DNA from: Cloeon dipterum
Taxonomy: Eukaryota > Arthropoda > Insecta > Ephemeroptera > Baetidae
DNA length: 64,000 nucleotides
Direction: 5' to 3'
Assembly: GCF_949628265.1 (NCBI RefSeq)
Contig: NC_088787.1
Coordinates: 26,154,501 to 26,218,500, forward strand
A program made the translations under genes and the position numbers. Below the pieces are notes generated by a model. It worked only from the letters and a program-made list of their open reading frames with translations, had not been told where the DNA came from and did not search any database. This document shows, piece by piece, positions 12,182 to 21,447 of the stretch (positions are counted from its first letter, which is position 1; each line of letters opens with the position of its first letter).

Positions 12182-15100
12182 ATGACGGGCGGTGCGACGT
12201 GCTCCTCATCATCGCCAGAGCTGCCGCGTCTGTGCCGGCCGCTGCCACCTCCGCGCGCGCCGACCTTCGTGGCGCCGTGTCCTCTGACACGATCGTCGCC
12301 GTTCCCACGCCTTCCACCCGGCGGTGGTGGCGGGGGCGGCGCCGAGTTCCTACCCTACTACCCACCGCCCTGCCCGCCGCACCCGCACGCCGCCTTTCGC
12401 TTGGAGGCGGAGCCGCCCCCGCCACCCACGCCCTTGCACCATGCGTACCGCACAACGTACCTGTCGGCGCGGGCCGGCGCCGCCTCGCCTGGCGCCGACC
12501 AGGGTTACCACACGCTGGTGGCGCCGCCGCCAGCCCCCTGGGGCGCACCTTACGCAGATTCGCCCTTTGACCTGGTGCCCGATATCGTGCTCATCGGCAT
12601 TTTCTCTTACTTGACCACCAAAGAGCTCTGCATCTGCGCGAGGGTTTGCAGAAGGTGAGTTGTGATTTTTGTGCATTTGTTATTTTCGTAATACTTTATA
12701 GTAGCTCACTATATTAGCTTTAATTAATAGGACGATCCTTATATAATAATTGGCAACTCCGAAGTAAACGATTCCAAGACTAGATATAAGATTAATTTAA
12801 ATACGTCCTATTCTTGGCTCCTTATGCTAGTAAAGTCATCGATTAATCGTAAATCTTAATTTTACAATTTATATAGCCGTTTCATTTTCACGCTTTCTTT
12901 TCCTGTGAAATATCTAAAGGTAATATTAATCTACTCTAAGGAATAGCAATAACCCTCAAATCAAAACCACTATATTCTGCTATTTTTCAAGTAATTTATT
13001 TCAATAATTAAATAAATTAACCATCTTAATAGTAAAAAAATGAGTATTTTTAATTAAATTTTTATAGACGAAAAATTTCAAAGCTTATGATTTTACTCGT
13101 GCCTATTTACGCGCATGAATTTGATCAGGATTAGGGTTGTAGTAATGAAAAATGGACATTGCATGTTGGGAAGGGCGCAGATTTATACTTACACGACTAG
13201 TTTTGGCTTAACAACTGACGGCTTATTCATGTATATTTCATGGAAAGCTATAAAATTAATACACAATTTTATATTTACACTGGTTAAAATTAAAGGAAAA
13301 AGAAATATTTTATGTATTGAGTATATCCATGAAACATATTAGGGCTTCAATATTAAGCCGAAACTAGTTAGAGAAACAAATCGACCCTCTTCGCAATAAA
13401 GAAATACAATGTCCGTTTTTCTTTACTACAATAATGGAACATTCCTCAGTGGCTTACTCGGGAATCTTCAGGGTTCAATCTTTTAAAGCTTTTTTCTGAC
13501 CTAATATTTTGGAAAAAACAAAGACGATGAGAGCCGCTTTTGCTATGAGCGCTTCGATTTCAAGCAATAAAGTGACATAAAGCCGCTTATCAAAAGAGTT
13601 TATGCTGTAAGAGGTGAGATATTTTGAAATGACAAAAGGCCGCAGGTATAAGCATAGAGAACCGTAGGAGAACATGAGGGGGAGGGAAAATAAGGTAAAA
13701 GGATGACAAACTGTTCATTCTCACTCTTGTGCAGAGGTTGAGCCACGCATTGAATTACGGTTTTATATGGCTCAAAAAATGTTTTTCGTGGGACAGCCAA
13801 TGCACATTGTGTCACTTAAATCTTATAGAGCAATAGATCAAACAAAAATAAAACTCGTATTAAAGTTCAAATAGGAATAGAAAATATTTTAAAATGTCCT
13901 CTTAGTAAAAGAATCTAACATTATTTGGAATTATTCACACAGATTTTCTTACATTTTCATGTGATTGTTTTAACCATCATTAAGTTAAGCTAATTTTTTC
14001 ATTATTATTATTTTTTACTTTGCCAATCACGAGGCGTAGATATATAAATATATATATATGAATTCAAAAATTCAGTGAGAATAATGAATAAATTTTCAGA
14101 TGGCACAATATCGCGTGGGAGCCTCGACTGTGGCGGTCAGTGGCTGTATCAGGTGGCGACAGGCCACTCAAGGGTCTGTTAAAGAGACTTGCTGGTGAGA
14201 ACATGGTATGTGGAGCGGTCGAGAGGGTTGCTCTCTCTGGACCTGGCCTTACAGACAAGTAAGCAGTTTAATTAATAATTTCTTTATAGTTCTTTTAAAT
14301 TTTGTGTTTTGCAATCCCGTTTCATCATTTATATTAATTTGAGCACGCTGTTGAATAAACTACGTAATTTTTCTTCAGGTCACTGCACCTTCTTGCCCGA
14401 AAGTGCCCTCGTCTTTCGCATCTACGAGTACTCGGAAGCTCAGGAGTAGTCAACGTGTCAAACACAGGTGTGATAGAACTAGTTAGCCATTGTCCACAAC
14501 TTGTGCACTTGGACCTGGCCGGTAAACTTTCGTTGTCATTTCCGAATTTTGATAATGATTTATGTTCTTTCGTGATTGTACAGGCTGCATTAGTGTGACT
14601 TGCATGAGCGCTCAGGTGCCGTCAGCGCGCCAGCTGAACATTCAGTACCTAGACCTGACTGACTGCGTTGGTCTCACTGACGAAGGCCTTCACACAGTCG
14701 TGCAGGCGTGTCCAGGACTAAATTTTCTTTACTTGCGGAGGTGTATCGTTATTTCAGGTGACTATACATTAATAAAATTTAGACCTGCTATAGTATATCT
14801 TTCGAAAGTTTAAAATTTCAGCTTTAGAAAAAATTGTGAATAGAACAAAATTCTCGCCCTTGCACTTGTTTCAATTAACATAAAAATATATTTATAATAC
14901 ACACTATGTACACAACACTAAAACTATCGCACAGATCCAATTTTGCTCATTTTCTATATGAGCATCACTTTCGAAACATTTCTACTTCGCCTATTTTAAA
15001 TAATTTGTTTAATATTAAAACTGTCCAACGCCTCTATCTTTTCAGATGCTGGCATCAAATATATACCCAGTTATTGCTCACAACTGCGCGAGCTGAGCGT

Positions 15101-15818
15101 GTCCGACTGCACCCAGGTGACCGACTTTGGAGTGTACGAAGTGGCAAAGCTCGGGGTAAGCCTCCGGTACCTGTCTGTAGCCAAGTGTGACCAGGTGTCT
15201 GACGCTGGCATCAAGCAAGTGGCGCGCAACTGCCACAGGCTCAGGTATATGCTAGCATAATAAGACTCTCCAATAAACCAAATTGAACTTTCCCTTTTTT
15301 TATTCCTTAATAGGTATCTGAACAGTAGGGGTTGCGAAGCCGTCGGTGATGTCAGCGTCACAGCCCTCGCCAGATCCTGCCCAAGATTGCGTGCGCTTGA
15401 CCTTGGTGAGAAAATTTCCTACCAATTAAATTCATTTTATTTCGAATGAAATTCCCGAAAATGTACTATTTTGTCTTATTCCGATGCAATGGAAACTGCC
15501 TATATCGTTCTATCCAAACCCTTATTTATTAAATCATTTATAATTTTTTTAATTTGTTCACATTTTCCAGGCAAGTGTGACGTTTCTAACCACGCTCTAA
15601 AGCTACTTGCGCGCTCTTGCCCTAACCTGAAGAAGCTTAGCGTAAAAAGCTGCGAGTTGGTGTCAGACGAAGGTATCCGGGAGATCGCCTTCTACTGCCG
15701 TGGCCTGCAGCAGCTGAACATCCAGGACTGCCCCGGCGTGTCTCTCGAGGGATACAGAGCGGTGAAGAAATACTGCCGCCGCTGCGTTATAGAGCACACC
15801 AACCCCGGCTTCTGCTAG
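12182..15818 (+). CDS. Fbxl7: F-box/LRR-repeat protein 7 (SCF ubiquitin ligase substrate receptor)
   Basis: Seven coding exons: 12182-12654, 14100-14258, 14379-14521, 14584-14757, 15046-15244, 15314-15405, 15571-15818. They sum to 1488 nt and give 495 residues, close to the 491 of human FBXL7. The first 125 or so residues are a low-complexity Pro/Gly/Ala-rich region. An F-box follows (PFDLVPDIVLIGIFSYL ... CARVCRRW, about residues 126-172), which in this family binds Skp1. Then comes a run of cysteine-containing leucine-rich repeats (LRELSVSDCTQVTDFGV, LRYLSVAKCDQVSDAG). The C-terminus, CRRCVIEHTNPGFC, is nearly the vertebrate FBXL7 C-terminus and decides the assignment. Fbxl7 relatives act in proteasomal turnover; in Drosophila Fbxl7 targets Dachs in growth control. 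The frame stays open upstream to a splice acceptor at 12154/12155, so a few more N-terminal residues from an unseen exon are possible; 12182 is the first in-frame ATG. Confidence 0.92.
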
Positions 15819-16217
15819 CCAAATCAAGTGCGATGGACAATACCAAGATAATCTTCCGAATGTGATAATCAAGTGCCTTCCACAGACACTACATTGCAAA
15901 TGACTCCTGTGAGACGCAAATTGTATGCTTTAGTTCGTAAGGCCGATATCAGCAAAAATGCGCCAAGTTGTAAAAATTCCCAATGCTTAGATATGCTAAA
16001 TTTTTAAAATTGAAACTGAAAATTCAAAATAATTCTGATTAGATAGAAAACGAGCACTTAAAAACAAGAAAATTATTACGTGTAGAACAGAAAATTTTAA
16101 TTTTTACAAAAAAAATACTTCACTATTTTAAAAACATAACTAAAACAGGAATTATTGACACATTCCATGTTTTAAGGTTTCTGAATTTCTAGGTACGACC
16201 AAAAATCGATTATAATC

Positions 16218-16223
16218 AATAAA
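16218..16223 (+). terminator. Possible poly(A) signal of Fbxl7
   Basis: AATAAA 400 bases after the FBXL7 stop, about 210 bases short of the convergent AP4E1 poly(A) signal on the other strand. Confidence 0.4.
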
Positions 16224-16432
16224 AATAATATACATTAAATATCTGAAAATATCTGTTCAAGTTTTTTAGCAATTGCATTTTCAATACGAAATATAAACTT
16301 GGTGGTTTATAATAATTAAATTATGTGCGTTGGAAATTGAAGTCAATTTGGCGCACCTCAAAACGCTAGATGCCATTAACACTAAATTATGAAACTTAAT
16401 AGGGAAAAATTTTTGATAATAAAACTTAGTAT

Positions 16433-16438
16433 TTTATT
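16433..16438 (-). terminator. Possible poly(A) signal of AP4E1
   Basis: Read on the minus strand this is AATAAA, 63 bases after the AP4E1 TGA at 16501. It supports a short 3' UTR and argues that the truncated reading frame is the natural end of at least one transcript. Confidence 0.5.
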
Positions 16439-16500
16439 AAGAACACATTCCCTTGATCACAATGCATACGCAATTACGCATGTATAGTCAGTTGAATTAG

Positions 16501-19500
16501 TCAGCTAAGCAGGTCACCCAACGGGTCTTCGTTACTTGCACTTGGCTCACCTTCTAGATTTTTCTGAAAAAGCGAAAATTAAAACTTAAAAAAAAAAGAA
16601 AAATCCATTCTAACCATTCCAGATATGCCCAGTGCTTTGACCAGAGGTTCAGCACTCGTTGATTTATCTGCTTCATGTCCCAATCTTCCCTCTTTAGTCC
16701 ACAGGTTGCTCTTTACCGTTTCCGGACATGCCGATTCCAGATTTTGGCTGTAATAACAGACACTTAATATATATGTAGCGGATGCGGAGCCGAGCTCCTA
16801 CTCTTAAAAAATCGCAGAATCCGCGAATTTCGCTGCTTTTAAGTTTGGACGCCCAGCCGGTCGTGTCCAGTTTTTGGACACAGTCTTCAAAGCAATTTTC
16901 AAACAAGCCCAGCATACGAAACGGTAACAATATGCAATCAAAAAAAAAAAATTCGCAACACTTTTGCGACCAAAATAGTGTTAAGGAGACTAAATGACAA
17001 CCATCCCCTTTCTTGGTGACTCTGGCTATTGCTTAACATCTCCTAGCTTTACTCTCCTTAGTTCAGAGTATTGTTAGGCATTTGTTAGAAAATTCGTTGC
17101 AACAGAGAGAGATTTTGAACGATACTTTCGCCGGAATCTAGTCGCATCATAACGAGTTCTTTCAACGATGAACATCAGCGGCAGCATTTTTCCGACGCAG
17201 CAGTCGACCCTGGAGCTGGCGTTGCGGCACGAACAACGGGCCGTCGTCAGGGCGGCGGACACAGTGGCGCCTCCAGGCCGCCACCCTGAACCTGGACGCG
17301 GTGCGGCAGTATAGGAGTACCAGGCCCAGCGGCTGCGACGCCACCGACGCCATTTTCGCAGAACTCAAGGCCAACCTGCAGAATGAGATGGAAGAGCTTG
17401 AAAACGAGGCGAGCGAAGAGCATTATTTAACACTGAGCCTGGAAAAATCGGCATGCCAGAACCCCGAGAGCCCCGCATCGGCCGAATTTTCCATCTTGAG
17501 CAAAGCTCTGATGGGCCAGGAGATCGTAGAACTGGACTTAAACTTTGAGCAGCCATCGCACAACCTGATTCGGCTCGACGAGGACGACTACAGCAGCGCA
17601 CTGGGGCAGATCAACGTGAGCGCCTCTGAGGGCCTCGAGGAGGTAGAGGAGATGCAGAAGAGCGTGCGGTGCGGCCTCGTTGAGCTGTGCCACCGCGTGG
17701 CCGGCGTCGACAACGGAAGGCCAGAGGTCGTACTCGACCTGCTGCACCTGCTCAACACCGTCGCTGCCACTGTCGAGAAGACTCACGCCAGGAACAGACA
17801 ACACTAATACTAGTTTGCACCCCCCGGACTGTAGCAGATTTGGAGCCGAGCTCCTGCTTCTTTTTCCCTTCTTTAGTAATTATTGTTAGGCATTATTTGT
17901 TAGACACCTATAAAATAAATATTTGTCACACACCCCCCCCCCTAAATCTGTCTGCCATTCACAAAAATGAAAAAACTTACCTTTTAGCTGAGCTTGATTC
18001 GTCAGAGGTATTAAACGATTCTTGAGAGAGGTGCATGATAGGACTTGGGCTTTGCGGCAGTACAACTGGTAGTAAATGAGCCAAATCGGGTGAACTGATA
18101 TAAAATATCATATTAAAGCAAAAAATAAGAGGAAACTAGCGCAAATGTACCTGGACGTTTTGGACTGGAGAATTTGCGTGGCTACTTGCGGCTGGTAAAT
18201 CCTACCATTTTGTGTTTCAATTGATTTGAGGACAAATTTGTCTAGCAAGCCAAGTGAAAAATCGATATCAACGTCCTTCAGACAACTTGAAATCTGCCTT
18301 AAATGCGGCAGAGAGTTGATGAGTTCACACGCCTCAAGCATGTGCATAGGCGAATACTCAGAGGCCTGAAAATTTGCGATTATTAACATTGCGTAAAGTT
18401 ATAACGAACTTTACCTCTTTTAAAAAGTCTTTTAGTCCATCAAGCGAGTTAAAATTTCCAGAATCTATGACATTTCTCAAAGAGGATATGGTCAAAAGTA
18501 GCAGCTCGTCGGTAGATTTCTCAGTCTTTGCATTACTCAAAAGCTAAATTTTATGAAAAATTAAACTGAATATTTCATGATTCAAATTTGACTTGCCTTG
18601 TTTCCTAAAGTTAGAAGTCTTGACAGCGCTTCTCCTTGCGATAGCTTGTTGGGAAAATTTCCTAGAGTCCAAATATACAACTTGAGCAAGCTGGTTGGTG
18701 CTTTCTTTGACTCGCTATGCATGGTGAGCACAGTAAGCATTTTAACATGCGTCTCCTCTTTAATACATCCTGTTTTAAGAACGAATTAAAACATGGGTAT
18801 TGTAGCATTAGTGAGAATAATAAATCACCTTTGAGCAAAATGTTCTTAGCATTTTTCATCAGCTCTTTGCCGATTTTAATGTCTTCCGCAAGCGGCATTA
18901 GCTTAATTACGGCGCTCAGTTTCCAGTCATCAGTCAGAGCAACTGGATATCTGTCCATCAACTGTAATGCCTGCTCCAGCAGCCACTGCTTCAAAACTTC
19001 ATCTGCTACAATTCCAATTGTAAATTAAATATAGCAATTTAATTGACACATTCAAGAAAATTATATTCTGGTTACTTTTTGGGCTGACTGCCTGTGTGAA
19101 AAGTTGTCCGCACACATTCTGAACATCTTTTTCAGTAGCACTTGCTGAAAGCAAGCCAAACGCCCGCCTTCTGATGGAAATGTCCTCATGCTCCAAGCTG
19201 AGTTTGATTATTGCCAACTGCTCTGGAGTCAAAGCTATTTGATATTTAACCAAAGCACTCTCCAGCAAAAGTAGACCCTCATTTCTGAAATAAAATTTTA
19301 TCCCGAGGTTCTCTTTTAAACATTGTCCAAATTTTCCCTTTGTTTTAAAAAATCCCAACCAACCGGCGAATTGTATAATTGAAATTAATTGGTTACTTAT
19401 GGTTGCTGTACATTAGCACATTAGCAAGAATAAATAGGTTTGTTGAGTAATTAAAACTTCCCCATCTAGTGACTAAAAATTATTTAGTGCCAATCAATAT

Positions 19501-21134
19501 TTTAAACTATGTGAGTTGAACTAAAATATCCTCTAATTATTAAAACTTCAACATTTACGCTTAAATAAGCAATTGATTAAGAGGCAATTCTGTTCAAAAA
19601 CTCACTTGGTATCACCATTGCCTGACTGCATAAATGTTCCAGCAAAGTGCATGATGCGTAGCCTGCTTGCTTCATTTGGTTCCTCAAGGCTAAGCAAAGC
19701 GGCTAGAGCTCTGGAATTTATTGCTGCCCTGATTGGAGGGTCACTGATTACAACGTTTTTTGGCGAGCATGCTTTGATTGTTTCCAGCAGCACCTCTCTG
19801 CTGGCAAACTCCTCCTCTTCAGTCAAGCACAATTCTGGTAGGCACCTGTTAATACAGTAAAATTAAGACTATTTCCACAACACAACGATTTGAAACACAC
19901 TTTAATATAGAAAGCTGCATCCAAGGTGCTGGAAGACCACGGTAAGTCATGTCTGGCGGCAGTTTCCCATTAAGAATTTGCCTCTGAATGGCTACCAGAG
20001 GATGGACCAGGCCAGACACAGCCTCTGGGCTTTTCTGTGAAGATACGACAGTTAAATAACGCAAGTGGTTGCTCAATTTTATTTATATAATAGTCTGTAT
20101 TTCTATTTTAGTATTAATTAAAATATTAAAAACCTCAATAATGTCTGGCAAGCAAGAGAGGAGTCTGTGGACAACGTGAGGGTCTTCGTCGCCAAGCAGG
20201 CTTACCACGCTGCCCAGGTCGCATAGGTCAGGGTGCTGGCGGAGTAGATGGTGGGCTGCCACCACAGCTCGACACCGGATGTATGCCTAGAAATAATTTA
20301 TGCATTGCCATTACATTAATAAGTAAATTTTAATTTCACCGATACATTTATTAATATTAAAAGTTAAATAAAATCATACTTTTGGGTGGTGGAGCCTGTC
20401 AAGCAGAGCTGGCAGAAGAGCCGGGACAGCGTCCCTAGGAATTGGCGCTGAGCACAAGGCGCTGATGGCCAACCCGACAACGGCCACGTTGTTGCTGCCT
20501 AGGTCTCTGCAAAGGGTGTTCACCAACAGCAGACTGAGCTCATTTTTCTCGTTCAGTAGACAGCAGCATGCAACATATCCTTGAATTTTAATAATTCACT
20601 TTCATGGCACTATAACTGAACCCTTCATTCGTACCCATTTTCTTTTCAACATATGAGGTTTGCTGAGCAAGGTTGATGGCGTGAATGTGTGCAAAGTCCA
20701 CATTGTAACCCATCAGGTTGACGAAGACAGCAAAAGCCAGGCAATGTCCAGCAAGTAGAGGGCGCGTGCTGGGATTGGCGAGCCTGATTTTTACTGTTTC
20801 AAGCAACTGCTTGATAAGCTTTTCTTCTTCCTGGGATTAAAATTTTAAAAATGAATATTTTTCTGAATTTGTACCATTTTATGATTTTTTTTAATTTTTA
20901 TAGATGATATAATACACCGCAATTCTGGCTCTTCTTTTGCATATTATTTTGAGGCAAAACCCAGTCCAAAGACTGAGTAATCTATTAAAAAAATAGTGAT
21001 TATATATATAGTGGTTTTGTGACCTGTTTAGTTCTAGCAGCGAGGCATTTTTGATAGACAACTCTTAGTCCTGCAAACTGGTCCGTGCTCGAAAGTACCG
21101 ACCCGAGGGTTTTCTCCAGGATATTGGACATCAT
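16501..21134 (-). CDS. AP4E1: AP-4 adaptor complex subunit epsilon (AP4E1), lacking the C-terminal ear
   Basis: Fourteen exons on the minus strand: 21134-21024, 20830-20635, 20579-20380, 20286-20134, 20034-19901, 19845-19606, 19284-19076, 19005-18829, 18769-18597, 18543-18415, 18365-18151, 18094-17981, 16747-16615, 16563-16501. They sum to 2247 nt and give 748 residues. The N-terminus MMSNILEKTLGSVL matches the vertebrate MSDIVEKTLGAL start. GYNVDFAHIHAINLAQQ, NGKLPPDMTYRGLPAPWMQ and the HEAT-like trunk follow the AP-4 epsilon order. AP-4 is a clathrin-independent coat at the trans-Golgi that sorts ATG9 and other cargo. Near residue 699 the hinge motif LWTKEGRLG matches human LWGKEGYLP. The protein then ends, where human AP4E1 (1137 residues) runs on into the ear. 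Intron 9 uses a GC donor (AAG|GCAAGT). The donors of introns 1 (GTCACA) and 4 (GTTTTT) are weak, so those borders are less certain. Intron 12 (1233 bp) holds another gene on the opposite strand. The start lies 313 bp from the divergent SARS2 start. Confidence 0.88.
16775..16805 (+). repeat. Direct repeat A, copy 1
   Basis: This 31-base stretch matches 17831-17861 with few mismatches; the shared core is GGAGCCGAGCTCCT followed by CT. It lies in AP4E1 intron 12 just upstream (minus-strand sense) of the exon 13 acceptor. Confidence 0.7.
17069..17089 (+). repeat. Direct repeat B, copy 1
   Basis: TATTGTTAGGCAT followed by TTGTTAGA. The same two blocks recur at 17881-17904 with 3 extra bases between them. 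The two copies bracket the nested coding region, and weaker pyrimidine-rich similarity extends about 25 bases to their left. Confidence 0.7.
17168..17807 (+). CDS. Unrecognised coiled-coil-type protein nested in an AP4E1 intron; frameshifted as sequenced
   Basis: An intronless reading region lying entirely inside AP4E1 intron 12, on the opposite strand. Translation from ATG 17168 (MNISGSIFPTQQSTLELALR) stays in one frame to about 17270. The protein-like sequence then continues in the next frame (LQAATLNLDAVRQYRST...) to the TAA at 17805-17807. One extra C near 17269-17272 (GTGGCGCCTCC) would explain the break. The 168-residue second part is intact, GC-rich against the AT-rich intron, charged and heptad-like (FAELKANLQNEMEELENEA), with an acidic middle (LIRLDEDDYSS) and a helical end (VVLDLLHLLNTVAATVEK). 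I do not recognise the family; augmin, kinetochore or other small coiled-coil complex subunits are guesses only. A 31-base GT...AG removal would also restore the frame, but that is too short for an insect intron. It may be a functional gene with an assembly error, or a young pseudogene or retrocopy. Confidence 0.5.
17831..17904 (+). repeat. Direct repeats A and B, second copies, directly after the nested gene
   Basis: Copy 2 of repeat A (17831-17861) and copy 2 of repeat B (17881-17904) sit about 20 bases apart in the 3' UTR of the nested gene. On the 5' side the equivalent copies are about 260 bases apart. The same order and orientation on both sides suggest a local duplication or insertion history. 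Confidence 0.6.
17914..17919 (+). terminator. Poly(A) signal of the nested gene
   Basis: AATAAA 107 bases after the TAA at 17807, on the same strand as the nested frame. Having its own poly(A) signal supports a transcribed gene rather than a chance frame. Confidence 0.5.
17933..17942 (+). repeat. Poly-C tract (10 C)
   Basis: Ten C in a row after a short CA run, inside AP4E1 intron 12 close to its minus-strand donor at 17980. Confidence 0.9.
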
Positions 21135-21447
21135 TTTAGAATTAGAATTTAGAAATTTCTAACCAATATTGTATTAGATGCAACAAGAAAAGCATGGCAA
21201 ATTGCCAGCCTTGATTAAACACGAAAATATTTATGAAAATCTGCTGAGTGATCCACTGGTGTGTTGTTGTTTTTGTTATCGCACAAGGGGGTGTGGCGTC
21301 AGCTGGTGTTTTGAACACACACATGTTATAGATGTATGAGAACTGGATGGTCAGCACAAAGTATTATCATCTGCTGCTGGGGAGAGCGAGTGGTCGACTA
21401 TCTAGTTGTGTCAAGACAATTTTAAAGGAGACTTGAAAGTAAACAAA
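21135..21447. promoter_or_regulatory. Shared bidirectional promoter of AP4E1 (-) and SARS2 (+)
   Basis: The two start codons point away from each other with 313 bases between them, so both promoters and both 5' UTRs must fit here. I see no clear TATA box. This is a positional inference, not a mapped promoter. Confidence 0.6.

Noticed and set aside
12141-12676. Other frames of FBXL7 exon 1 on both strands
   Set aside because: The GC-rich Pro/Gly-coding exon gives stop-free shadows in all frames. Only the frame leading into the F-box is supported.
16694-16930. Minus-strand frame MLGLFENCFEDCVQKLD... as a separate small gene
   Set aside because: It overlaps AP4E1 exon 13 in another frame and crosses its splice acceptor. 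Exon 13 read in the AP4E1 frame gives the conserved LWTKEG hinge motif, so this frame is intronic shadow.
17243-17273. A 31-base intron that would restore the frame of the nested gene
   Set aside because: It has GT...AG ends and the right length modulo 3, but is well below the minimum working intron size in insects. A single-base frameshift is simpler.
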